Source: Guyanagaster necrorhizus (taxonomy: Eukaryota > Basidiomycota > Agaricomycetes > Agaricales > Physalacriaceae). Taken from it: a DNA stretch of 64,000 nt. The DNA is taken from NCBI RefSeq assembly GCF_019112545.1, contig NW_025064882.1, positions 1,967,314 to 2,031,313 on the forward strand, given 5' to 3'. The translations under genes and the position numbers were made by a program. Positions 22,405-34,715 of this stretch are shown piece after piece. Each line of letters opens with the position of its first letter. Within the stretch, counting starts at the first letter, position 1. The notes beneath the pieces were generated by a model. The model was given only the letters and a program-made list of their open reading frames with translations, was not told the origin of the DNA and searched no databases.

Positions 22405-23820
22405 TTAAGGACTATGAGATCTAAATGAATATGAGCTCTCGTTTTCCTCTGAGTCGGAACTGGTATCTATTGTTACGAGAACACCAGCCTGTAAAAGAAG
22501 CTGTACATCACGGGGCTCTTGTTGAAAGATAACATGAACGTTATGTAAAGGGACTCGGTGTTCACGTCTCGAACAAACCAAAGAATGTACTGCATACCAA
22601 TCATTATAGGAATGGTACTGTAAAGTGCGAAGTGAAGGGCAAGGAGCAACACCGAAACTAGGCTCAAGAGAAGCCAAAGGAATACTCTCAGATAAATCCA
22701 TCTCCGTCACCGAAGAAAGGACTAAAAAGAAACTATCGAGCACCTCCTGTGTGGCATTGATTTCGTTAAGGTTCAGAGATCGAAGCCTATGCAATGGGAT
22801 CGTCGAACTCGTCATTCGGGCAAAGCATTCCAATAGAATGGACGCATCTTGTATTGGCTGGGTGGGATCCAAACCACTCCTGACATCCTCCAATGACAGA
22901 CTCTGCAGAGCCGGAAAATGCAAGCTAGAAACGAACTGAACGGCGTCGTCCACATCCACGAATCCCAAAGTGAAGTGAGACAACGTCAGGGCCGAAATTA
23001 AGGTCGATCCTGGTGCGCCACTGGGACATGACCCGATCACCGAAAGGTGGCGCAAATCAGGGGACCCGGCTATAAGGTCCGCAAATTCCTTGGAGGTAGG
23101 AAGGACGTCGGGGGCGTGGTACTTGAGCTCAAGGCTGGTAAGGTTCCCGAGGGACGAAGCTGCAGCGCTCCAATCAATGTGAACACCGACGAGGGACAGG
23201 TGACTGAGTCCCGGTAGAGGGATCCCACCGAATAACGGTAGGGGGTCTCGTAAGTGTTGGGGTTGGAATGTCTGGCCCTTAAAGGCAAAATAGGCATTGC
23301 AGCGAGAAAGGGACAGTCGCTTCAGCGCTGGCAATGATGGTACGTCAAGTTTTTGAGTCTCCGATAAAAATGTATGCATTGGTGCCCAGGTATCGAGAAG
23401 GATATCCGCTGCTTCCAGGCGGTCAAGATGCGGCTCAAGGAGTCGGATGACAGATTGCATGCCATTGGAGGTGAAGCCGTGAGGATCTTCTTCCCAGTCC
23501 CAAGACGGATCACGGAAATCCATTAAAAGATCAAGCGGGAAGGTATCAGACCTCGACAGCATGCTGTTTGCCCGAAGGTATTGGACAGATGATAATGGGA
23601 AATTGAAGCTGATGAATTTCCATAGATCACCGGTCGATAGCGCGACATCCCGCCAGCGGCGGCATGTCTGTGAAACGATAAACGGAGCTGGTATCGTGTC
23701 ATGCCTAGTCTCCATTGCGGCCAGGAAGAAAATTCTCGCCAACAGCTCGTTGGGAAGCCTGGCGATTGGGAGAGTCGGCGAAGAGTCAATGGAGAGGGTA
23801 GAGAGCTGTTCCTCCAGCAT
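22405..23820 (-). CDS. F-box and leucine-rich-repeat protein
   Basis: Intronless frame of 471 residues. The F-box is at about residues 16-70: IARLPNELLARIFFLAA.. VSQTCRRWRDVALSTGDLW. Irregular leucine-rich repeats follow (LPALKRLSLSRC, LPGLSHLSLVGV, LTSLELKY, LRHLSVIG, LQSLSLEDV, LRSLNLNEI). Such proteins are substrate receptors of SCF ubiquitin ligases, binding Skp1 through the F-box. The family is greatly expanded in mushrooms, and individual substrates are generally unknown. A TTTTCAG just upstream of the ATG could be the acceptor of a 5' UTR intron. Convergent with the Tag1-like gene; the stops are about 100 bp apart. Confidence 0.88.
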   Translation of the reverse strand: MLEEQLSTLSIDSSPTLPIARLPNELLARIFFLAAMETRHDTIPAPFIVSQTCRRWRDVALSTGDLWKFISFNFPLSSVQYLRANSMLSRSDTFPLDLLMDFRDPSWDWEEDPHGFTSNGMQSVIRLLEPHLDRLEAADILLDTWAPMHTFLSETQKLDVPSLPALKRLSLSRCNAYFAFKGQTFQPQHLRDPLPLFGGIPLPGLSHLSLVGVHIDWSAAASSLGNLTSLELKYHAPDVLPTSKEFADLIAGSPDLRHLSVIGSCPSGAPGSTLISALTLSHFTLGFVDVDDAVQFVSSLHFPALQSLSLEDVRSGLDPTQPIQDASILLECFARMTSSTIPLHRLRSLNLNEINATQEVLDSFFLVLSSVTEMDLSESIPLASLEPSFGVAPCPSLRTLQYHSYNDWYAVHSLVCSRREHRVPLHNVHVIFQQEPRDVQLLLQAGVLVTIDTSSDSEENESSYSFRSHSP

Positions 23821-24955
23821 TCTTCCTGTGCTGAAAATTTGTTAGACTTCGCTTGGACGTTGATGAACACCTACGAGGACAGAGTGCATCAACGTGAGGC
23901 TATGGAGTAGCTAAAGGAGACAGACAACAATTGTCACGTCTTATACGATCAACCTTCGAGGGCCCATCGGGGCCCCGCCGCTGTCTTCGGATATCGGGGA
24001 ATTATGGTTAAATTTTCAAGACAGATAGGCTTATTTAATTGGTGGTGTTAGAAGAAAGGCAGGAAGAGTTGCCTGAAAAGAGAACAAACACTTGGACGGT
24101 TTGAAACATCAGGGTGAGAAATGCTGCTGGGCCGCAGGGCAACCGAGGCATTGAATTGTTGAGAACGAAGCCCGTTCACATGCTTGCTATCCCCACATAG
24201 CTCCGAGCAGCGTTCTTTTGACAACATGAGGTCCCATCCGGTCCTTCTCCCGGTCATATATCACTTGCCTATTACCGCCTGTACCTTCAATATCCCATTC
24301 ACGGAATCCTGTCGTTCAAATTTTTGCAACCCTAATAAATCAGAGACACGATAAGAACGCCTCGTGGTATACAATTATATTATACGCCTAATCCGGGACG
24401 ATATTTAGGAGCGTCATAAAGTGAGCACGCTAGAAGGAACAAGGAAACGGATAGGAGAGCAATACCAGAGTCCAGGCGTTGAAAAAACTTGAAAATTTCA
24501 AGCCCTGACCTCATGCCGATTTGAAACTTCGTAACGACGCCACACAAAAGCGCCGCCACGTGGCCCAATACTTGGGCCAAAGGTTTTGCCATACACAGCC
24601 AATTTTTAGCACTGCTTCTGAAAATCAAAAGGAATGCGAGGTTTCCGTAATGTCCTTCGAGAGCATGCATCTGCACTGGACCCACGAACATCGTGACCAG
24701 GATCTTCCATCAGGAATCACTGGAAATATCGTTCCATCAGTTTGGCCCATTTTTTAAGCCAACAACTTTACCTGAGGTCTTTCGCGAATCGTTTTTGCGA
24801 GCGAGCCGCTTCCGGTCACAAAAGATAAATTTATTGAAAACTATGTTTACTGCAACGTCACTCAAAAGTGTAAGACACTGAAGGGGTATGAAGGTCAAAC
24901 GCTAAGCATAAATTTAAAAAATAGCAAGCTTTGGCTCAGGTCGCTGCGATTCCCA
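23821..24955. other. Intergenic region with one weak frame
   Basis: 1.1 kb between two genes on the minus strand. It contains the promoter of the F-box gene at its left end. One minus-strand frame (24380-24691) is listed separately; otherwise nothing is supported. Confidence 0.4.
24380..24691 (-). CDS. Hypothetical small protein with hydrophobic segments
   Basis: 103 codons from an ATG, with two hydrophobic stretches (LAQVLGHVAALLCGVV and [16 protein letters not shown]). No family is recognised and no splice signals support it; it could be chance. Confidence 0.2.
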   Translation of the reverse strand: MFVGPVQMHALEGHYGNLAFLLIFRSSAKNWLCMAKPLAQVLGHVAALLCGVVTKFQIGMRSGLEIFKFFQRLDSGIALLSVSLFLLACSLYDAPKYRPGLGV

Positions 24956-26442
24956 TCAAGGCGGGCAGAACGTCAATCTAAAGACATCATCATCTTAGTG
25001 GAAATGAACATAGATGAACCAATTTAACATACGTGTAGTCTGCCGCTAAGTTAGAATCACAAGTCCACAAGGCCGTGCCGCTGGATTCATCGTAGGCATA
25101 TGCATAAGAGTCAGGACAGTTGTCTTCTGTTGATGCGTTGTAAGAAGAGGGGGATGAATGGTGCTAAAGTTTACATACTAAAGTAGCTGTAGTACGCGAC
25201 GCCTGCAGCGTTGTCAGTTTACCATGACAAGGAGAGACTGAAATCGGTTGAGACGAACCAGATGAAAGACAGGTAGCAGCGGTATCGTAGCTTCCAGTAC
25301 AGCAGTTTGGCGAGTCGGCTGTTGTTAGCACAAAAAGTCAGAACGGTATCTGATACCTAGTTGGCCAGGCGAACCTTGATCGCCGTCCAAGTTGGCCTCC
25401 TAAAAGGGATAATAATTATTAGTCATAATAGACACGGCTGAAATACTTGGCAGGCATACACAAGCTGATTTACATCCGACGGGAAATCCGGAAGAATCAA
25501 AGGGACCCTTCAACACGTCAGGACCTATGTTTTATTCAATAGGTGTTGAACAGATAAAGGAAGAATACAAACAGTTGGGACCCAAATCCACGGGACACGA
25601 CGCGACACCGCAGCCGACGTTGTTGTCAATTCGCGCAGGAAGATTGTAACCGTCAACCAAAGACACTGAATTCCGTTATGATGATGATCAGCATTCAAGG
25701 GACATCACGGGATCGGGGCACTATACCATCGTAATAATCAAGCGAACCATCTCCCTCGAGGGTCCATTCCGCAACCGTCGCGGGTGGTACACCCTTTCAT
25801 AGATGTCAGCGTATTCTGTCTTTTACACCATACAGCCGTGACTCACGGTACCGGTGTACGGGTCGCATTCAAGGCCGCCGTTGCATCCTCCGTCTAGACA
25901 TGAATTTGGTCCCGGGTCCGTCGAGAAATCACAGTCTCTGCGTGCCTATGAGAAAAAATATTCGGTCTCAAAACGCAGATTCCTCGGAGAAATGTGGTAA
26001 ATTCATCACCCAAATTCTGCCTGCCTTCCAATTGTCCGGGACGTAGAAGGATACTGCAGTATATGCAGCCGCTTCCCATCTGAAAAAGATAACCAACATG
26101 CAGCAGTAATATCGATAATACAACGAACCCAGTCGCGTAGCTGGGTACGTTCGTGGCGACATTTAAGTCAGTAAACGTCTACAGCGATCTTTGAGTTTCC
26201 CTTCAGAATCATAAAGGTAACGGTGAAACTCACGGCAGGCCTAAAAATGGGGTGTTGATCACAATTAAAGGGTCCGATAGAGTACTCATGGAAATTTACC
26301 AGATGGTGAAAGGACAGCCATTGTACACCTCGTATATCAGTTAACGAGACGCGAAACATGACAGCGCCGTAGTACGCACCGTGAATGTACGTGCCAAAGT
26401 GCCGGATGTAAAGACAAGACCAGCTGCAATAGGGAGTTTCAT
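24956..26442 (-). CDS. Thaumatin-like secreted protein with a one-base frameshift
   Basis: Fourteen exons on the minus strand: 26442-26380, 26328-26300, 26240-26234, 26178-26129, 26079-26010, 25945-25847, 25793-25727, 25666-25573, 25524-25460, 25399-25357, 25318-25259, 25202-25179, 25126-25033, 24977-24956. A signal peptide (MKLPIAAGLVFTSGTLA) is followed by thaumatin-family segments: TFTVYNGCPFTIWPA, ARRDCDFSTDPG, GCNGGLECDP, GCGVASCPVDLG, FPVGCKSAC, PNCCTG, YYSYFKDNCPDSYAYAYDE. Fungal thaumatin-like proteins are cell-wall proteins, some with beta-1,3-glucanase activity. Exon 8 has one base too many at about 25620-25622 (AACAAACG where AACAACG is expected), so the frame is lost unless this is a sequence error. 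The third exon is only 7 bp. One intron is 38 bp (25356-25319). Confidence 0.85.
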
Positions 26443-28817
26443 CTCGACAGTAAGAGTGAAGGTGATCGTGAGGTACACTGAACGTATTCCAGTTGGTTAT
26501 CCTACTTTTTATACCACGTTGAAGGCCATACCCCAAACAAATCCAAGCCAGGCCCAAAAGCTGTATAGACATGGTCCAAATGACCATGAGGTTCAAGCAT
26601 TCAATGAACCTGGTCCGCTTCCTGCAAAGGAAATAATCGTATTCATTCACGAAACTATGGTGATGGACCATGCATACGGTATATCACGCTCTGGTGCGCT
26701 ATAGGGCTCGTGTTGTAGCCAAAAGTAAATTTTCTCGTGCTTTTAGGGCTCTATTTTGGTACACACCGCATGAACATCAACAAATTGGATCACAAGATGG
26801 TACTTGCCTTCACTCGGCGTAAATAGTGTTGTTGGGATGTCGACTAGAACGCTGCAACTGACTTTATGACCATACGCTGAGCTTTCTTGTACTAGATTTC
26901 TAGTTCGCCATTTCAAGGGATGAAACTAGTTGATTGAAGGCACATGCATCCACGATGGGCTGAAATTCAATTTGGCTTTGAATTTTGCCGGATCTTTAGC
27001 TCATTCCATCACCGGTCAGACGGATTTTTGGTGAGCGAAGAGTCTGCTGCAGGTAATAGAAAAGCTACATTGAAACAGATAGTCATTTTTAAGACAGACT
27101 CGGAGAGACCAGGGCAAATGATGACGGACTTGCAGTATTTTGCTAAAAGACTAGACAGAGGACAGTTAGGCACATTTTGGAGGCAGTGCCGCGCCCTGAA
27201 TCCTCATCAAAATCATATGATGATGAGAAGTAAAACACTTGCTTGATCACCTTGGTGTACATGTAGGATCTATATAAAGCCTGCCATGCATGACTATAGC
27301 TCTAAATATCAGCAGCTAGGGATTAAAGACACAAAAGAGACGTACCGCGGCCTTGAATTGCCGCCGCTGCACGACAGTCTTGATGCAGATTGGAATTCTG
27401 ACGGATTGCTATCCGAATTGGCCCCTGCCTGATCTCGAGTAGTACTAGATGTCGTGAAGCAGCCGCGGAATATACGTATGCGAACAGCCACGCCCCGCAG
27501 GAAAGAAGTGAAAACGCGAAAAGACTGTTGGGATTGTTGACTCGTATGCGACGATCATAGGGTAAACTTATTTTCGAAAAACATCTAGAGGGAAAGTATT
27601 AGATTGAAGGTATAGTGTTTGTTGGCTGCGGGGTCAGAGCTGCAGCGCTTTCTCCCACTTAGTAGCTAACATCGAGATGAATCTCAACAATATCCAGGGA
27701 AAGATATCTAGACGCGGCTCAGTCCGATATGATAGCTTCTATTGTTCACGTCGCGGTGTTTGCAGGCACACACTTGGATATGGGAGAAATTAGTCCTGAT
27801 AGTTATGAGCCACACACGGTAGCCGCGTACCGACTACATAACTACTCGCTTTGTCAACCCTCTAGCGCGAGAGTTGCTGAGACCACATGTGCCTGCTCTT
27901 CTGTTGGATGAATAGGAGCGAAGAGAGCCGTCAAACGCACCCAGATCCGTCCAGCCTTTCAATTCCTGGGAACGTTAACTAATATGGACGTTGTCTAGGA
28001 GGCCCAGTCGGGACATCGATGTTTTGACAATGTAACAAGCCACAGATATGTCGCCTTAATAAAGAAATTCACAAGTCTGAATATTCTGAGGTACATTTAC
28101 GTCCGTGAGGATTTTCGATGCTTTCCTGCCTCGTTACTCAAAGAAAAGACTAAAGGGGTGTTGAAGTTAGCGCAGACCTACTTTCAGATTCTAGAAACAA
28201 GGTTCTACTCGGACCATGACCACACCACGTATCTTTGGAGCCTGAAAGCACCCTTTTCTGGCTCGGAGGCGACATGCGGCTGTCAAGATAGATACCCAGG
28301 CCTTAAAACATCTTCTACCCCATAAGTTTATGATCCAGCACGGCAGCAATATTAGCCCTGTAAGAGAGAAACAAGGTTTCCTACATTTGAGGAAAGTGCA
28401 GACTTGTTGGGGACTGCAGGTTTTGATTTCATGATTATCTGCACCATGATAATTGACGTCTACAAAGAAGTCCGTGGTCAATAGAATATCGATGACTAGA
28501 AGAATAACATTATCCCTACAATAACAGGACGAGTTCCAGGCGGCCTTATGTTCCTCCTGCTCGAGTATGAAGCCCAAATAAAACATTCATTACTCTGCAA
28601 ACCCGCTCGGAACAACGACGGAATCCGTGGACGACAATATGATAGAATTCGTACTGGTAGGCTTACAATAAATGTCCTTGTGATAAGATTATCCATGGCG
28701 TGCTGTGCGAGACAGCCCCAGAAGAAGTCCATAAGTATCCCAGCACCAGTGAAATCGTGACAAGAATCAAAATAGTGAAGTACACAGAGTCTAAGAATCG
28801 TGAAAATCGTAGTCCTG
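26443..28817. other. 2.4-kb stretch with no gene I can support
   Basis: Lies upstream of the thaumatin-like gene and downstream of FKS1 (both on the minus strand). Short frames at 26944-27246, 27309-27491 and 27729-27911 show no domain and do not chain through splice sites. A small secreted or fast-evolving gene cannot be excluded. Confidence 0.4.
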
Positions 28818-31800
28818 TTATAGGCTGTTGCATATGGAACAATCGAAATTGAGGGTCGTGCGGAACACAGCGGCTGAAAAGATTTCAGTGGAAATCCATC
28901 GTGGAACCAAAAGGAACTTACGAAGAGCAATTAGTAACACGAATAGAGCAATGACAGCAACGTATATTGTCCCGTATTTTATTATCTGGAGGCAGGTTAG
29001 AACCAGATCTATACAGTCGAAAACCCAATAACACGCACAATCCAGCGACGCTGTCTTTTCTGTTTTATAGAATACAGAGGCGCACGGATTTGTTTTGAGG
29101 GACGCAGCCAAACTGGGAGGACAATGTCAGTACATCAGAAGAGCGAGAAAAGAAAAAACCATACATAGTATTGTGGCATGGAATCGATCAAAGTAAGGAA
29201 CTAAGATAGGGGGCGTCAACATGAACAGAAGAATATGCCCGATGATCAAATCAGAACTCCAAAGCGATAGCTCAATGATTTTCACGATATACTCTCGTGC
29301 AGGTTGTGACATGACATGAGCACCGAGACCGCGACCGTACCACCGACCTGTCCACCACGCACGATTAGTCTCGTCGTGCTTGAACTCTCGAGACAGGAAG
29401 ACAGAGATGAGAATTTTGTGGACAGCTCGCTGGATCGATATGACAGTGATCAAACCCAGTACCGCATGGGAAACATTCCATAGTTCGAGGAACCACTGGG
29501 ATTGAAAGATTAGTACCTAAATGACTCGTGGTTGATATGATACTGACCAAGAACTCAAAGAATCCAACCATTCCAACGGCGCCAAGTATATGTGCTGTAA
29601 ACGCCATGACGGAACCGAAGAGGGGGAAGAGTGGGTCTAGCATAGGTCCGAGGAAAAGACTGATGAGGAATAGCGTCAGCAAAATTGCTGCATTCCATAC
29701 AATAGGCCCCAAAGAAATAACTGCGATTCGGACAAGAGGGCTGGGCGGTGTTTCGCCATTCACAGGGAACGACTTCACAAACGTATACGCGATAATGAAA
29801 AGAATAGCCATCACAACGGGGAAGATAACCTCTGAGAAGATGACAGCATGCCAGCTAGCGCGCGGTACGTCACCGGAAAGCTTCTCGGACGGATGCCCAA
29901 GTTTCTTCTTCTTGTAACCAGTGATCATTGTCCGCGACAGTCTGCAATATCCGATCCACGAGTTGTTGTGAGACCGAGAGTTACCCCTGGACATCCACCG
30001 CAAAAATTCCCTGTGGGTACATGGTTAGAAACTTCAAGGGTAGGAGTAATTGTGCGGTTACCTGTAATCTATTATGAAATCGGAAAAGACAAACTGATGG
30101 GGGTTGAACAAGAACGGGGCGACACAAAGAGCGACAATGGATATCCAGAAGTAGATCAGGAATGGCGTCCAGAGTGACAGGGTAACATAAAGCAACATGA
30201 CCAACGATCGCATGCCAAGGTAGATACTAGGTCCTGCAAACCGAGAAAACAGGATGTTGAAATATATCCTACTAGTGGCAAAGCCACGTCCAGTAGCGAT
30301 GTAACGCGCTCCACCAAAAGTCAAGTTGCTTAAGATGGAATGGGTGTAAATCTGAGTGGAGAAGATCTCGAACACAGGCGACAATGAACCAAATTGCTTC
30401 GCTAAACGGAAAATGGCTTTCCACGTCCCGCGTTCAACCAGTTCTACGAAGATAAGCGTTGTACTATTGTCCTCAAAACATGTCAAAATGAACGAACCTT
30501 GTAAGAAGAGGGGTAAGAACGCGATCATGAATACCAGGAAGATACTGAGGATGCAATGTCTGATCCAGTTGAAGACTGGGTCCAAATTGTAGCACCCTGC
30601 CTGTCCACCGATGAATTGCCCATCATCTGTGTACCGACAGATAGTAACGCTCGAGTTTAATGTACCCAAGAAAACCACTGGAGAATCTCCCTGAGTTCTG
30701 GATCCAGGAAGACAGCCATACAGAACTTACTGGTTACAATGAACAGCTGTATCGACAAGATGACCAGCATATTGTTGATGTGAAACCCGGGATGCCCATA
30801 GTAGAAGGTGAGGAACCGATCGATGGGAAGCTGAGTGCCCAGATAATAATACTCTCGACTCAACATCTGTTCACCCATACCCGTTCCAATCTTGGTCTGG
30901 AAGTTCAGAATTGTGCCGAATCCAAGATCCCTACCCTTGCCGCATTGGAAGTACTCCGTGTGCTTGATCCTGGCGCCACGACCGAAAGCATTCATACCAG
31001 CATATATATCCTCGTTCAAGTGTAGACCTTTCTGCGCCTTTGAGACACCCCCACGTGTGTTCATGAACAACGCGTTCAGGAAATCAGGATGACCGTAGTG
31101 CAGCTTGCCACCAATCCAGGCCATGGATCTTGCCGAAAGTGTACCGAATGTCTGCTCCTTTCCAGCTGCAAGATCACCTAGGATACCGATATTCTCCGAG
31201 AAGATGTACTCTCGGGCACCAACAATGGCTACGGGAGAACGCTTGAACTCCTTGTGACCCCAGTGAGCATAAGGACTTTGGCTCGAGATGTTGTATTCTT
31301 CAAACTCAGACAGAACGTTCCTAATCTTCAAGCACTCCTCGAGGTAATTGTCCTGGTTGGCATCGATCAGCTGTAAGTACTCTCCACGATAGAAGATGAT
31401 GGCATGGTTTTGATTGTCGGACTTGCCATCACCTAAGATAGGGTTCCCAGGGAGCTCAATACGGAACTTCGGTTTGCGTCGACCAGTCTCAGAGATGAAC
31501 TCGCTATGTCCATCGATGAGCGCCGAGAAGATCCTGGGATCACCACCCTCCTTCCTAGGCGGCTCTTCCTCAAGATATGCAATCTGCAGATCTGGATATG
31601 CGCGTAGTAAGAACTCTGCATTCTCCTGTTCCTCCTTGTTGAACTTGGAGTACCTCTGCATTGAGACCACAAACTTGAACTTGCGGCGAGCCATGCGCTC
31701 AAGCTCACGTTCAAGTTTATCCGTATTTCCCCCAAACATTTGGACGACTTCAGGATTCTCGACACGGTACAGAAGTTTGATGGCCTTCGAGTAGTTCATC

Positions 31801-34715
31801 ATACCGGAGACTGTGCGGTACAGGGTTTGAGCACGAAGGGAAGCCCAAATACGTGTTCGAAGAGTAAATTCCGGCGCAGCGCTCTTGAAACCGATAAAGT
31901 AGAACGGAAGATCATCCGTCTTTGACTGCGCCTTCTCGTTGTCTCCGAATGGATTCGTGCCGTTAAACATAGCCGATTCTTCAGCCAGAATCTTTGTGTC
32001 CCTAACGAAATTCTCCCACTCTACGGGGTGAAGCTGCTTCAAATACTCCAAAAGCGTGACACGGGTGTTCTTGTCCTCTTCACGAATGATCTCCCGAAGC
32101 GAAAGCAGAATCTGCGCAAAGGGGTGACGTCATTTCGGAGCATTTAACGAGCCATACCAAACCCACCTTTTCGCTATAGTGTGGCGTGAGAACCGTGAAC
32201 GTAGGCATAGCATCCACAGGCAGAGGCTCCGGCATGGCTGTCGTCAACGACTGCGCGAAGAACGAAATGCGTCGTTCTGCCTCGCTACCCCTCGGGAAGA
32301 ATTCACCCTTGAAACCTTTGTCATTCTGTGAGATGAAGAAGGGAGGCGCACGCAAACTGCGTCGCCCATTCGCACCCGGACCACCATCGACTTGGTGATA
32401 AAGCAGCTTTTGAACGTGGTCAATAGATAGAAGGTGTTCTCGATACATGGAGATGATGATGGCATTCCAAATTTGGGAGACCAGGACCTACAAGAATTCA
32501 ATCACTGTCCATATTGAAGACAAGTAAGTTTACCTTGGGCTTGTATTTAACTTCCATATCGTTTGTCGCCAAAAGCTTCGCGTAAATACGTTTCGGCAGC
32601 CGAGTGTAAATGTCCTTCCAAGGTGTCCAGATGGAAAGACCCAGCGAGAACGACCGTCCGATGCTGAACACAGTGTTCCAGATGATGTACCACAGAAAAG
32701 TGTCCAGGAAGAATAGGGCCAAATCCATAATGTACATGATTGTGAGCGTGAATGCCGCATGATTTGTACAGAGAGCATTCCCCCACAGCCGGTCGTTGCA
32801 ACCTTGGATTTTCATTCCCACCATGACTCGGATAGGGTCTCGGAAAGAGAGGGTAAGGAAAAAATAAGATTCGACGAATTTGCAGCTAAAAATGAGGAGC
32901 CAGAGGAGCAAGGAAGCAATGCGGGGAGCGGTGTCCAAAGTAGGATAACTAGCGGTAAACGTTTGGCTAGCTAGATACTTCCTCGATTTCCCAGCCACCC
33001 TGTCTCCGAACATCCTACCTGACGGCATGATGGCAAAGAGGAGGGTCGCGACGACAGAAATGAAGAACTGGACAATGCCGAGAATGAGGGAGAGCTGGCC
33101 GCCAGAACCATTGTTTTCAGCAATAGCAATATAAAACGTGGGTCCACACGTAAGGGCAAGGGTGACGAGGAGGAAGAGAAGACGGCGTGTAAGATGGGAG
33201 GTATTATTCCAGGTGGTTGGGATGTAGGAGAATTCCGTGAGGGTGGCGAGAATCATGATGACTGTAGCAACCGCACCACCAAGAGCAGTGGCACTCCATT
33301 GTAAAGCGGGAACGTCGTTTCCGTTGACCTGGTAAACGGTAGGGGAATTATAGGCCGTATAGAAGTAATAAAGGGATATGTGAATGACCCAAACTCGGTT
33401 GAAGTTGACAAGAAGATGGCCAAAGGAGCGTCGTTCGTAGTATGTTTTGAAAAAGGCCCGATTCCAATCGATGCGATCAAACTTCATGAACCGCTGTGCG
33501 GGGGCCAGATCCACAAGGCGGGTTTTGTCGGTCAACACAATCCGAGCGATTCCTTCAGGGTACCAGAACAACTGATTCACATCGTCATACCCAATCACAT
33601 CCTCGTGATCCCGCTCCCTTCTCACAAACTTGCCATCCACGACCTCATACCCTTGGTCCCGAATGAATCTGTAGAGCGGCTTGATGACCGCCCTCAGATA
33701 GAGCCCTTCTGGAACAGGTTCCATCCGGTTTTGGCATTCTGGTGAGCGGTAGTAGTCGTCTGCACACTTGAAAATGAAGCAGAGGCATTCGGGGATAAAA
33801 CGGACTTGAGCGGCCTCTCCCCACAGCAACAGATACAGGGCGATCTGTCGGAGTCGGTCATATTGGCTCATGTTGTTCATGGCCTGACGCCAGCGCTCAA
33901 TAGCAGTGTTGAGTGACTTTTCATGCGGGGGCCGCTTTCCAGAACCTCCCTTGGATTTCAAGCGGGTCAGACCCGGATTCTGGGTTTGACCGACAGCATC
34001 GTCGAGGTCGAGTTGAGCGGCAAAGTACCATTTACGATAGTTCGCATGGTGTCCGCCTATGTAATCAGCGTGGAGCGTAAGCAGTGCTTGATTGGGGGAC
34101 ATGCGGGATGCTCGGCTATCGAGAAGCTGCATAAGGAAATCAAACTAACCAACAGTGTCAGCAGATACTGAACGGTCCACGAAGGGCCACAAACCATGTT
34201 TCTCATAGAGTCCCTCTGAAAACCAAATTTCTGGGTAAGGTCGAGGAAGATGTCTTCGATCTCCTCTTTGGACAGCGGTATTTGGCGCTCTGAACTCCAA
34301 GCAGGGTAAGCATCTCGACCACCTTGGCCATAATCAATGAATGTTGGTGTCGATGATTCTGAGTTGCCCATCCGAGGAACGCCCAAGGACTCCGCAGAGG
34401 GGGCATAGCGTGGACCATAAGCATCGCCATCGGAGTCGGTGTCTTGTGGGGCTTTTGCAAGAGACAGGTCAGCTACGTTGGAAATCGAGAAAACGTAGTA
34501 GACGCACGATATGGGTCATAAGCGCCATTCTGATCATAGAAACCAGTATTGCTGGTGTCGGAAGCATAGGTATCTCTGCGACCATAATCCTCCGAGTCAT
34601 TATCATAATACCGGCGCTGTGGCGGACTGAATGGGTCATTCTGATGAGCGTCAACGGAGGAGGGCGATGACGAAGGGTAGCCCTCCTGGCTGTTGTGCCC
34701 CGGGCGACCAGACAT
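28818..34715 (-). CDS. FKS1: 1,3-beta-glucan synthase catalytic subunit (GT48)
   Basis: Twelve exons: 34715-34508, 34451-34195, 34144-32534, 32487-32167, 32111-30731, 30677-30498, 30443-30062, 30010-29548, 29495-29165, 29112-29039, 28985-28922, 28873-28818. The product is 1,775 residues, the usual length. A disordered Asp/Ser/Tyr-rich cytosolic N-terminus leads to the FKS1 domain ([24 protein letters not shown]), a first group of membrane helices, the large cytosolic GT48 domain ([61 protein letters not shown]) and a second group of helices. The enzyme makes cell-wall beta-1,3-glucan from UDP-glucose at the plasma membrane with a Rho1 regulatory subunit, and is the target of echinocandins. 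The intron at 30497-30444 is 54 bp without a stop. Confidence 0.96.

Noticed and set aside
25203..25222. 20-bp intron in the thaumatin-like gene
   Set aside because: A 56-bp intron starting at 25258 (GTTCGT) gives a normal length and joins LSSG to VAYYSYF as the family expects.
26168..26671. 167-codon minus-strand frame near the thaumatin-like start
   Set aside because: It runs through introns and exons of the thaumatin-like gene in the wrong frame.
30660..31794. Plus-strand open frames across FKS1
   Set aside because: They are antisense shadows of a strongly conserved coding exon.
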